Source: Usnea hakonensis
Taxonomy: Eukaryota; Ascomycota; Lecanoromycetes; Lecanorales; Parmeliaceae
Reading direction: 5' to 3'
Length of the DNA: 16,691 nt
NCBI GenBank assembly: GCA_013423325.1
Contig: BLJB01000169.1
Coordinates: forward strand, 1 to 16,691
Position 1 is the first letter of the stretch. Each line of letters begins with the position of its first letter. Of the stretch, positions 1-8,797 are shown piece by piece. The notes beneath the pieces were generated by a model that was given only the letters and a program-made list of their open reading frames with translations, ran no database searches and was not told the origin of the DNA. The translations under genes were made by a program, and so were the position numbers.

Positions 1-39
1 AAGACGATGGTATCAAATGGTTTTCTTGCTACGAGTTGA
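1..39 (+). pseudogene. C-terminal end of LINE family A ORF1 (partial)
   Basis: The frame starting at base 1 reads KTMVSNGFLATS and then a TGA stop at 37-39. The same frame ends family A ORF1 inside the complete copy at 4156-4158, where the stop is TAA, as expected if RIP changed TGA to TAA. The conserved stop in a copy that still has CA and TG dinucleotides indicates that this is the natural end of ORF1. Only 39 bp are in the window, so whether this copy is intact upstream cannot be judged. Confidence 0.6.
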
Positions 40-118
40 TAAGAGTCAAAGGATCCCGTAATTACCTTTCGAAGTTTAGGTAGACACGACGTATAAATTC
101 AAATTCAAATTCAAAATT
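1..118 (+). mobile_element. 3' end of a LINE (family A), left copy
   Basis: This stretch is collinear with 4120-4235. The differences are mostly CA to TA or TG to TA changes in the other copy, so this is the less mutated version. It holds the last 12 codons and TGA stop (37-39) of ORF1, about 55 bp of 3' UTR, and a tail built from AAATTC/TTCAAA units (about 94-117). A simple-repeat 3' tail in two copies with different flanks is typical of non-LTR retrotransposons. The body of this copy lies left of the window. It interrupts the copia reverse transcriptase, which starts abutting it at about 119. Confidence 0.8.
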
Positions 119-2444
119 CTTAATATATTAGATATCTCTATAATTAGGACTAGTTATAAGTATATTATTTATATAGAGAACTATAATAGTATCTATATAG
201 CTATTAGTAAATATATTATAATTAATATTAATAAGATAGAGTTCTTACTCCTTGATAAAATTAGAGAAGATATTATATTATATTTAAAGAGATTACTTTA
301 AACTATATAGAGCCTTATTAAATTTATAAACTTTATTAGAATATTATTTTAATTTAAAGCTAATAGATTATATTATATAGATTATCTTTTTAATTATTCT
401 ATATAAGAAGATAATTTTAATATCTATTTATTCTAAATTTTAGTCTAAAGCTACTATAAGAGTAAATAAGGCCTTATAACTTATAGACTTAATAATCGAG
501 ATAAAAGTCTTATTATAATTTAAGCCTTTACGCTAAGAGTATTCTAGTATTATCTAGTATATTTTATAATAAATAATTTCTTTTTTAGAGCTTTATTTTA
601 GGGTAAATATCTATTTACCTCTTAAAGATTTATAGTCTAATAAGTAATTTATTAACTTCTATATTCTATTTTTTATTAGCGAATTAATTTTATCTTCTAT
701 AGTAGCCTTCTAGTTTTTATTATTAGAATTATTATTTAAGATAGTCTTATTATAGCTTTTAGACTTATAGAATTTCTAAATAATAAATATAAATAAGGCT
801 AGGGGGTCTAGTAAGAAATTATAATATTATAGTTTAAAATAATTTATAAAAGATTTAGATCTAAATAATTCTAAACTTATTATATTTAATATTAATAGAG
901 TACTAGTAGATATTAGTATTAGTATAATAGAGGCTATAGGGATAGAAGTATAAATAGAAATAGAAGTAAATACTAGTTTATTTTCTATAATAATAATTTA
1001 GAGGTTTATAATAATAGATATTAAATCTTTTCTAGATTAAGTTAATATTATTAATAGCGATAATATTTCCTCTATTAAAAAAAACTTTAGCTATTTAATA
1101 TAAAGAAATTTAGATAGAATCTTTTTTTATATTATTTAAGAGGTATAAAAAGTCCTTCTATCTTCTAATAATATCTAATAGATCTAATCTCCTTTATATT
1201 CTAAAAGCCTAATAAGACTTTTAATAATAATATAATCTTAACTAGTTTTTTAGTTAGTACTAGATTTTTAAGTAAAATACTAGCTATAGAAGCTAATAGA
1301 ATAAAGATACTTTAATTTTAACTATATATTAATATTAGCTTTATAGGGGGTTAACTTATAGCTTATAATAAAGTAATAATTATATAAGTAATTAGCTACT
1401 ATTATTAGTTAAGATTAATACTTTATAAAGAGATCTATCTCTTTAATTATAATAAAGATATATCCCTTTAGATCCTAATTAAGTTTTTTAGAGGAGCTAT
1501 TCTATTTAAGGTTACTTAGAATAATAGATTTCTATATAATATTACTATTATTATAAAACTAGTTAAATTTATAGTTAGAGTACTTATTACTCTAATTTAT
1601 TTATAATCTATTATATTAGAAATCTCCTCTTTTATTATATATAAGGTAATAGTAAAATATAGTAAATATTTTATCTTTAGAGTAGAGGATTTTTATTTTA
1701 GAGATTTTTATATAATTATTAAAAAAGATAATAAAGTATTTAAAATTAAACTTAATTTCTTCTATTACGCTAAGATTACTATAAATAAGATCTAAATATT
1801 ATTTATTAAAGTAAATATAAAAAGTATATCTAATTTATTATATCTTCTTAATAGTATAAGATATATAAAGTACTTTATTTATAACTTTTTTAGATAGATT
1901 AATACTATAGTATTCGAGTTATTATATATCCTTTAAGTATTCTAGATAGTAATAATAATAAGCTATAGTTTTAGAATTAGATTTATACTTTTATCTCTTT
2001 CGCGGCTTATTCTTATAGTTAGAAATTATAGAGTTAAAGTTTAAATCTAAATCTAAATCTAAAACTAACTCTAAATCTAAGCTATTATAACTAGATATAG
2101 AGCTAATACTAGAGTCGAAATTATAGCGAGAGCTATAGAGACGCTTTCTAATAGATATAGAGAAAATAATAGAACCTCTAATTAGATTAGTAACTACTAT
2201 AGCTAAGCGGGATTTATATATTAAAGATAAATAAAACTTAGAGGTTTATTTTAATATTAAAATTAATATAATAAGCTCTAGCTTAGATTTATTTTTCTAT
2301 ATATTAAACTAATAGATATTATTATTAATAAATTAGATAGTAATTTCCTTTATCTTAATTTTAATTTCTTTAGAAATAATTTTTATTAGATAATCTAATT
2401 ATATTAGTTTATTTTAAAAAATTAGGTTTATAAATAAATTAAAA
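119..2444 (-). pseudogene. pol: Copia pol: pre-integrase, integrase and reverse transcriptase (RIP-inactivated)
   Basis: Reading from 2443 downward in the gag frame: an acidic/Ser-rich stretch (about 2150-2000), a GAG-pre-integrase-like segment (about 1960-1830), then the integrase core. The core shows LDLIYSNL, whose aspartate codon at 1777-1775 is now AAT, a degraded DDY near 1720-1714, and the RIP form of the PEQNG.SE block with the catalytic Glu codon near 1489-1487 now AAA. RT follows: GRW start near 640, the degraded KALYGLKQ motif around 316-294, and LYINNILI at 178-155, the RIP form of the YVDD catalytic box (Asp codons 169-164 now AAT). Many TAA/TAG stops are explained by Gln or Trp codons. 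RNase H is missing because the element is cut at 118. Family assignment is firm; the exact residues are inferred. Confidence 0.85.
2432..2444. repeat. 13-bp target-site duplication, left copy (LINE A)
   Basis: AAATAAATTAAAA matches 4236-4248 exactly. Together the two copies bracket 2445-4235. Deleting one copy plus the LINE keeps the copia frame continuous (codon start 2443 after the join), which independently supports this as the insertion point. Confidence 0.8.
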
Positions 2445-2475
2445 GAATAGTTTAACGAGATACGAGGAAAAAAAG

Positions 2476-4158
2476 ATGAAGTATAATAACCAATATGAAG
2501 AGACGCTATTTACGATAGGTAGGGAACTAGGGAAGGAAGAGATACTACTAAATATAGATATAGAGGGAGATACTCCTTCGGAGAAAGAGAGATATAACGA
2601 TATAGAAATAGAATAGGATACGACTACCGCGCCTATAGTACTAATAAGACTAGGAGGGGGCCTAGATATAATACTTCTAATACTTAAGACGTTATTTAGG
2701 TAAATACTAGACGAGTATCGAGAAATAGAAAACGCGTCTATAGAAGTTATATAAGAATACGCGAAAACCTAAAACGAAATAATTATAAAATTATATATAG
2801 AGTTATAATAGGAAAGGGAGAAATAGACTAATTAATAAAAAAAAGAATAGATTAAGAGCTAGACTAGTATACTAATATATTAAGATAGTCTAGCCGCTAA
2901 ATAGAGCTAGAGGAATCTATTTAAAATATTTAGAGACTCCTTCCCTCGCGCTATAGTCTATATAATCTAACCTAAAGATTCGAGAAAATAGAGATAGCTT
3001 CTAATACGGGTTAGAGATAAAAAGAATAGAAAGAGTATAGGAGAAATAGTAGAAGAAATCTTAAAAAAGCTAAAGAATACGCGAATATAAAAAGGGAAGG
3101 TTAACTAATTAGAGATAATATATTATCTTTATAGTAGTAACCTTCTAATTTAAATAACTATAATAGATACTAAGGAGGAATTAGAAAGGGATATATTCTA
3201 ATTTATAGAAAAATACGCGTTAGCTAGAGTAATATAGAAGGTCTACCTAGTAATAATATATAATATTAGAGTCGAGGGGGTTAATATTAGCGCGTAACTA
3301 GAAATAAAGAAGAGGCTTAAATAAAATAATTAAAAATAATATTCGAATTTAGAGATTATAGAAATTAGGTAGCTATTTAATAATTATAAGATAAAAAAGT
3401 ACTCGTTATTAATATTAAATCTTTTAACCCTAGAAATAGTAGATACCCTAATACTAAACGAACTCGTTAAAGCGAAAGAAATAAAAGCTATAAAGAGATT
3501 TAACTAGATAGCCTCTCTAATTAGATACTATAAGTACTAGGAATATAATTATATCGCGAGAATATATAAAAATAAAGTATAGTATATAAAATATAATTAG
3601 ATATATAATACTCGAATATATATAATAGTAGTATTAATAGTAGCCCTAAAATATATAGCGTATAGGAAGTAAGGTTATACTATATATAATATAGACTACT
3701 AGTTTAAGGCTAAAATAAAGAGATATATAGCGAGGAGGTTTACGAAAAAAAGATTATTCTATAATTAATATTAATAGGAAACGAATAATAAGGGGAGCTA
3801 AAGAGAGGAGGGGGAGCTAAAGATAAAGGAATCTATAGCTTTAATCTAAAGAAGTAGATCTAAAGAACTAAAAACTATACTTTAAAAAAGGATTAAAGAG
3901 AATATAAATTAAGGCCGGAGACTTAGTAAAAAGGAGTTAATCTAAATCTAGATTAAAATTATTAAGATTTAAGCTTTAGAGAAGGAAATCGTAGTAGAAG
4001 AAATATAAATAATAAAAAAATCCTAATAGAGGTATAACTAAAATAGTATTTAGATCTATATATAGATAGTAATATATATATAGAGAAATAGTAAGGTTTT
4101 TCCCTAATAGTATATATATAAGATAATAGTATTAAATAGTTTTCTTACTACGAGTTAA
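2476..4158 (+). pseudogene. LINE family A ORF1 (gag-like, three zinc knuckles), RIP-inactivated
   Basis: The ATG at 2476 lies in a little-mutated leader and opens MKYNNQYEETLFTIGRELGK. The frame runs about 560 codons to the stop at 4156-4158, interrupted only by TAA/TAG that read as former Gln or Trp. The middle (about codons 180-330) has the charged RNA-binding-like region of Tad-clade ORF1 proteins. Three knuckles follow at 3526-3567 (CX2CX4HX4C), 3583-3621 (CX2CX3HX4C) and 3652-3699 (CX2CX4HX6C), all Cys/His codons now TAT or TAC. This three-knuckle set is standard for fungal LINE ORF1, which binds element RNA. The C-terminus is Lys/Glu/Gln rich. The stop is supported by the less mutated copy at 37-39. 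Confidence 0.8.
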
Positions 4159-4210
4159 TAAGAGTTAAAGGATCCCGTAATTACCTTTCGAAGTTTAGGT
4201 AGACACGACG

Positions 4211-4235
4211 TATAAATTCAAATTCAAAAAATTCA
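4211..4235 (+). repeat. TTCAAA-type 3' tail of LINE A
   Basis: This is an imperfect run of AAATTC/TTCAAA units ending at the right TSD copy. The same kind of tail ends the left copy (about 94-117), with a different unit count. Variable simple-repeat tails mark target-primed reverse transcription by non-LTR elements. Confidence 0.7.
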
Positions 4236-4248
4236 AAATAAATTAAAA
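4236..4248. repeat. 13-bp target-site duplication, right copy (LINE A)
   Basis: AAATAAATTAAAA is identical to 2432-2444. The next base differs (A at 4249, G at 2445), so 13 bp is the maximum exact match. Confidence 0.8.
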
Positions 4249-6044
4249 ATATAAAGAATATTATTAAAAATTAGAAAATAATATTAGTTACTAATATTAA
4301 AATTAATCTTAATTTTATCTTTATTAACTAGTTTAAGGGATCCTCTAATTCTTCTAATTAATTAATAGTTATTACTAGTTATAAGGGAATATATCTTAAA
4401 GATTAAATAATTAGGTATTATATAGATTAAATAGTATAAGTCTAAATCCTATTATATTAAGAGTTTAGCGGGTTTTATAAATATAGTAATAATCTTTATA
4501 ATATAAGATTCTAACTTCTTATTTTTAGAGAGTACTATTTTAGAGAATATTATATAATAGTTATATTTATTATAGTTCTAATTAATATTAGAGTTAAAAG
4601 CCGAATTATCTTTATTACTAATATTATAATAAGTAGAATTAGTATTTTAATAAAGTTTATAAGACTTTTTATAATAATTATAGTAATTATAATAATTACT
4701 CTTTTAATTATAATTATTATAGTATCTATAATCCCTATTATTATATTATTACTTATTATTATTATTTTAGTTATAGCTTAATATTTATTTATATTAGTTC
4801 GTTCTATTCTTATACTTATTACGAGTATAGTAATTCTTTTTATAATTCTAATAAAACTTAACTAAATATTAAATATAAATAGTATCTAGTTTTTTAACTA
4901 TACTATTTTAGAGCTTCTCGATTCTAAAAATAATTATAATATACGTTTTTAATTATATTACTATTATCTTTAGAGTAGATTTAATACGACTAGCTAAAAA
5001 ATTAGTTATATTTTAAATAAATTATTATATTATATATTTAAGACTATAGACTATATCTCTATTAATATCTATAGATTTATAGTTTTAGATATAGATTAAA
5101 AAGTAATCTTTATATTATTTTCTAAAATCTATATAGAAGAGAAAGATAAAAATATTATTATTAAAATTTACTTTCTTATATATATTAATAATATTATTAT
5201 AGAGTTCTTTAAACTTTTTAATATATTTAGTAATATTCGCGTAGTTCTAAAGTTTAAAAGTAAATAGCTAATAATAGAGATTATTAAGAATATTAAAGTC
5301 TTTAGATTTATAATTAACTTTAATAGCTTTCTCGAAGAAATATATATTAGTAGTATAACCCTTATAATTATTATAATAATTAATATCTAAATAACTAAAT
5401 ATAGTATTATAGATTAAAAAGTATTTACTCTTCTATTTTTTAAACCGATTATTATAAGTACTATTACTAAATTTAGAAATAGAAGTTAATTAAAATAATT
5501 TAGATATAATACTTTCTAAAATAATATTTCTTTTTATAGTATTAATATTCTTAATTTAATAAATATTAGCTTAGATAATTTTTACTAGAAAGATTAATTA
5601 AGATATAATAATATATTTCTATAATATAATAATAATAAGATAAATCTATATTTCTCGCTTTTATATCTAATACCCTTTAGAGTTCTTAAATTTAATAATC
5701 TTTAGTAGGGCTAGTACTTTTATTAAATTATTTTCTATAGCTTAATAGTAATAAGATATATAAAGATAATTTAACTTTATATCTAAATAAATTAGTATTA
5801 CTATATACGGAAAATATTAATTCCTCGATAGAGAATCTAGAAGTAGTTAGAATAGACTCTCTAGATTTAGATAGATAATATATATCTTACTCGTATTTTA
5901 AGGCCTTCTAGATAAATTTACTAAACTAATTTAGAAGTTAGATAGTAATATATCTATAAAATTTACCCTTTTTAACGATACTATATATATTAAGGTTATA
6001 GTAGTAATAAGGGAAGTCTTATATAAGAATCTAGTACTATTCAT
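4249..6044 (-). pseudogene. gag: Copia gag and protease (RIP-inactivated)
   Basis: The start is the ATG at 6044-6042, one of the few TG dinucleotides left in this stretch. The frame then runs 598 codons to the LINE junction with no frameshift, only RIP-type stops. Residues about 215-330 carry the copia gag (UBN2-like) pattern, including YTTNIYFFEKA. A CX2CX4HX4C knuckle lies at 4853-4812, every Cys/His codon now TAT. In phase at 4595-4584 is the degraded DSGA motif of the copia aspartic protease (AAC TCT AAT ATT, about residue 484). Gag packages element RNA and the protease would process the polyprotein. The continuation is at 2444 and below, after the LINE A insert. Confidence 0.8.
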
Positions 6045-7262
6045 ATTTATATAGCTAATTCTACTTAAAGATATAGTAGACTCTATCTACTTCTTTATAA
6101 TTAATAATAATTTAAGCTTTCTATTTAGGAGTTAGTAGGAATTTAAGTAAGGGCGAGGCCTACCGAGATTATATAGTTAGTAGTTCGCTCGCTGTTAGCG
6201 ATTAATAATTATAATAGCGGCTTAGTAATTATAACGTAATAGCTAGAGATTTATTAATATCTAGTTTAATATAATAAGTAGTTAGATTAAAAGCTATAAT
6301 TATAAAATATCTTATATCTTATTTATAAATTAATAGTAGAATTAATAGTATAGTATTAGTAGCTAAATAGCGCCCTTCGACTATCTAAAAGCGTTAGAAA
6401 GAAATTATAAAGAGAGATTAATAATATAAAAATAGTTTATAATTAGCTATCTAGTATTCTTTTAGATATAGTAATAATCTAAGTAGCTTTTAAATAATAA
6501 TTTAATAATAGTAGCGTCTTTCGACTTATTTTAAAATATTAGAATAGATAGTTATAAGAGATTATTTAGAATAACTAATAAAATAAAATTAATTTCTCGC
6601 TTTTATAATTAATTATCTAGAGTTTTAGAGGTATATAATAGCTATTTAATTTAATTAGACCGCTTAGTAATTTAATAGTACCAAAAATAGATAGAGTAGA
6701 TATAATTTTAGATATTCTCGAGCCTTATAATAGTAGTATAAAATAGACGAGTATAATCTATATAGTTTAAATAATTTAAAAAAACTTTATAAAGTTATAG
6801 TAATATCTAATTAATATAATCTATAGGTAGAATAGTATCTTTTAGTAAATAATTATTAGTTAATATTAGTATATAATCTAATTATAGCTAAGCTAAAGAT
6901 TATAGTATAATTTATATATTTTTAAAATTAAATTAATCTCTATATTCTTTCTATAGCCTAGTAAACTATTTCTAGTATAGTATTAATTTTTATATTTAGA
7001 TATATTTCGACTAATAGATAATATAGCTAGTAATTTATTTAGCCCTTTCTAAAACTCTTATTATAAGCTAGTAGATATAATATAAAGTAAAAAGATTACT
7101 AAAATAATATCCTATAATCCGGGCTTATAATCTATTAAAAGTAGGTATATAGAATACTTATTTCTTAATTAATTAATTATAGAAGTATAAGAAATATATA
7201 AGACTATTTATAAAATACCAAGGCGCTAAGGTTACGTAACGAAGTTACGTGACTCGGTAAAC
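6045..7262 (-). other. Copia leader and presumed 5' LTR region; no gene recognised
   Basis: About 1.2 kb without a coding frame that I can defend. It lies upstream of copia gag and ends where the ORF2 of LINE Z is broken, so it should hold the 5' LTR plus leader. On the minus strand a candidate LTR start near 7262 is followed by a TATA-like TATAAATA (about 7213-7206). An island at about 6150-6245 keeps higher GC and one CA/TG pair (CGCTCGCTGTTAGCGATTAA), which could be the LTR end and primer-binding area. I could not match a primer-binding site to a tRNA, and the other LTR is outside the window, so both LTR ends are unproven. Confidence 0.4.
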
Positions 7263-7478
7263 CTTCCTATTTTGATAGTTAGTAGTACTCTTTAAATCTA
7301 AGCTTAACTATTTTAATAACTCTTATATAGTCTATATTCTAATATAAATTTAAATTAGTTATAGACTCTATTTATAATATATAGTTTTTTACTATTTTCT
7401 AGAACCCTTAATTTATAGTTTTTATAAAGGCTTCTACCTCTTTCTCTATTTTTATAGATCTTTAAAAAAGAGCGCTTT

Positions 7479-7493
7479 ATAGGGTATAATTAT
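7479..7493. repeat. 15-bp target-site duplication, left copy (family B copy 1)
   Basis: ATAGGGTATAATTAT is identical to 8783-8797. It brackets family B copy 1, and removing one copy restores the ORF2 frame of LINE Z. Confidence 0.85.
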
Positions 7494-7495
7494 AG

Positions 7496-8587
7496 GGAGC
7501 GACATTTACTAGGTGCCGCACGGTATATAGTATGATAGTATACCCGATATTAATGTTCGTAGCGCCGATTTGGTACTACCCCCGCGGGATAGAAGGATTC
7601 TCCCGGAAGCTCTCTAAGAAGCTAATTAAGATATAAAATAAGTATCTTCGTAAAGTAACCGGAGTATATAAAATAACTCTTATCCCGATTTTAGAGATAG
7701 AGGCTTTAATAGCCTTTTTTAAATATTAATTTAATAAGCTAGTATTATAATATTAAGCTCTATAAAGTATCTACCCTACTATAAAAAAAGATAATAAGCG
7801 AATTATCTAGTATTTCTAAAATAGTAGAGATAGAAAAAGAAAAAGAGAGTCTATATCTATAATAATAAAAAAGGCTTAGACTCTTAAAGCTCTTAAAAAG
7901 AAAAGTTAGAACCTAGTAACTACTAGTATAAAAAGAAAGAAATACTAGATTAATTTATATAAAAATATTAAGAAATACTAGAATATTAATATTATTAAAT
8001 AGAAAATATAAGACTAGTTCTAAAAATAAAGATTTAAAAAATAGAAAAAATATTAATAAAGAATTTCTATTATAGCGAGAATCTCTATCTAAATAGAGAA
8101 CTTATATAATAATAGATTTAACTATTATAAAATACTAAGAAAGGCTAAAAGCTCGATTATTATTTAAATAAAAAGTAGTAAAATTAAGTTTAATATATTT
8201 CTTAATAAAATAAGGGTTCTAGATATTAACTCTAATTATAAATATAAGTAGAGAAGATAGAATATTAAATATATCTTTCTCTTTTATTTAAGATTATAGG
8301 AAAATAAACTATAATTATTTATAAAAGCGGGTACTAGAGACTTCTAAATAATATTAATTATAATTAAAAAGATCTAGATAGTAATAAAATAGATAGTTAA
8401 TTCTAATTAATTAAATAGCTTTAAATTAGCTAGTAAATAATTCTAATAATTAAGATTACTTTTTAGGGTAAAGAAGATTATTAAGTTTAAAAAGAATATA
8501 TAAAAAAATAATTATACCCGCCTCTAAAAATAAAGGTAATTAGAGATATAAAAGTTAAAGAATAAAAGAGTTAATATAAAAAAGTAG
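7496..8587 (+). pseudogene. LINE family B ORF2, C-terminal part (post-RT and CCHC region)
   Basis: The first 46 codons are stop-free and little mutated, reading GATFTRCRTVYSMIVYPILM and then VAPIWYYPRG. This is the segment just after the RT domain in Tad-like ORF2s, where a 'Y-VVRPALTYGAPIW' pattern is usual. The next blocks read LSKKLIKIQNKYLRKVTGVYK (first stop TAA at 7634), then an SKIGLN-type block and a CxC...H....C zinc motif, and it ends at TAG 8585-8587. The same stop is kept in all three copies, including the barely mutated copy 3, so it is probably natural. This is a 5'-truncated insertion, so endonuclease and RT were never present here. All in-frame stops before 8585 are explainable by RIP. 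Confidence 0.8.
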
Positions 8588-8768
8588 AAAAATATATAAT
8601 AATATAATAGAGCTCTTAAAGAGTATAGTAAAAAGAAGAGTATATTATTTAATTAAAATTTTTATCTAGAGATTTACCCTTAGATTTCTTCGACGCCTAG
8701 CTCTATTAGTTTAGTATTATAGTTACCCTTATTAGCTTATATTAAGTAGCTAGTATAGGCGTATAAAA

Positions 8769-8782
8769 TAATTAATTAATTA
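8769..8782 (+). repeat. Tail of family B copy 1 (RIP-altered AATC repeats)
   Basis: AATTAATTAATTAA directly precedes the right TSD copy. It corresponds to AATC repeats in copy 3, with each C changed to T. Confidence 0.7.
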
Positions 8783-8797
8783 ATAGGGTATAATTAT
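8783..8797. repeat. 15-bp target-site duplication, right copy (family B copy 1)
   Basis: ATAGGGTATAATTAT is identical to 7479-7493. The flanking bases differ, so the match is exactly 15 bp. Confidence 0.85.

Larger units (their letters stand above)
2445..4235 (+). mobile_element. ORF1-only LINE (family A), 1,791 bp, complete between TSDs
   Basis: The element is bounded by a perfect 13-bp TSD and inserted opposite to the copia coding strand. It has about 31 bp of 5' leader, one long gag-like ORF1 (2476-4158), about 55 bp of 3' UTR, and a TTCAAA-type tail to 4235. No endonuclease or RT sequence lies between ORF1 and the tail. The first about 85 bp retain CA and TG while the rest is RIP-mutated. 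The left copy at 1-118 has the same ORF1-end/3' UTR/tail junction, so the lack of ORF2 is shared by two copies. Confidence 0.75.
119..7262 (-). mobile_element. Ty1/copia LTR retrotransposon, RIP-degraded, 3' part outside window
   Basis: On the minus strand the order is leader/5' LTR region (7262-6045), gag with one CCHC knuckle, aspartic protease, pre-integrase and integrase core, then reverse transcriptase. Integrase before RT is the copia order. The element is split by a family A LINE (2445-4235) and cut at about 118 by a second one, so RNase H and the 3' LTR are not in the window. Gag and pol share one frame: counting codons down from the ATG at 6044 and deleting the LINE plus one TSD keeps gag, protease, integrase and RT motifs in phase. 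CA/TG are almost absent throughout. It sits inside the ORF2 of LINE Z. Confidence 0.85.
7494..8782 (+). mobile_element. LINE family B copy 1, 5'-truncated, 1,289 bp
   Basis: Flanked by a perfect 15-bp TSD. It contains the post-RT part of a LINE ORF2 (7496-8587), about 180 bp of 3' UTR, and a tail AATTAATTAATTAA that is the RIP form of AATC repeats (still visible as AATC in copy 3). Its 3' 800 bp align with copy 2 (10383-11193) and its last about 215 bp with copy 3. Bases 7494 to about 7620 retain CA and TG while the rest is heavily mutated. It lies opposite to the LINE Z coding strand. Confidence 0.85.

Noticed and set aside
2476..4158. Many short open frames on both strands as separate small genes
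   Set aside because: They are shadows of the degraded ORF1 and of the copia and gypsy frames. Conserved motifs fall in one frame per element and the shadows show none.
1..4235. Direct repeats at 1-118 and 4120-4235 as the two LTRs of one 4-kb element
   Set aside because: The DNA between them codes on opposite strands for two elements, the repeats end in a variable TTCAAA tail, and the right repeat with 2445-4119 is bracketed by its own TSD. They are 3' ends of two LINE copies.
4680..4760. TAATAATAA-rich tract as a tandem repeat or CRISPR-like array
   Set aside because: It is a low-complexity, RIP-altered Asn/Gln-rich stretch just after the copia gag knuckle, with no regular unit or spacers.
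7494..7615. Possible tRNA-derived SINE head or structural RNA because of higher GC
   Set aside because: No A or B box or cloverleaf is visible, and the stretch reads as an open frame continuous with LINE ORF2.
8769..8782. AATT microsatellite
   Set aside because: It lines up with AATC repeats in copy 3 and directly abuts a TSD, so it is a RIP-altered LINE tail.
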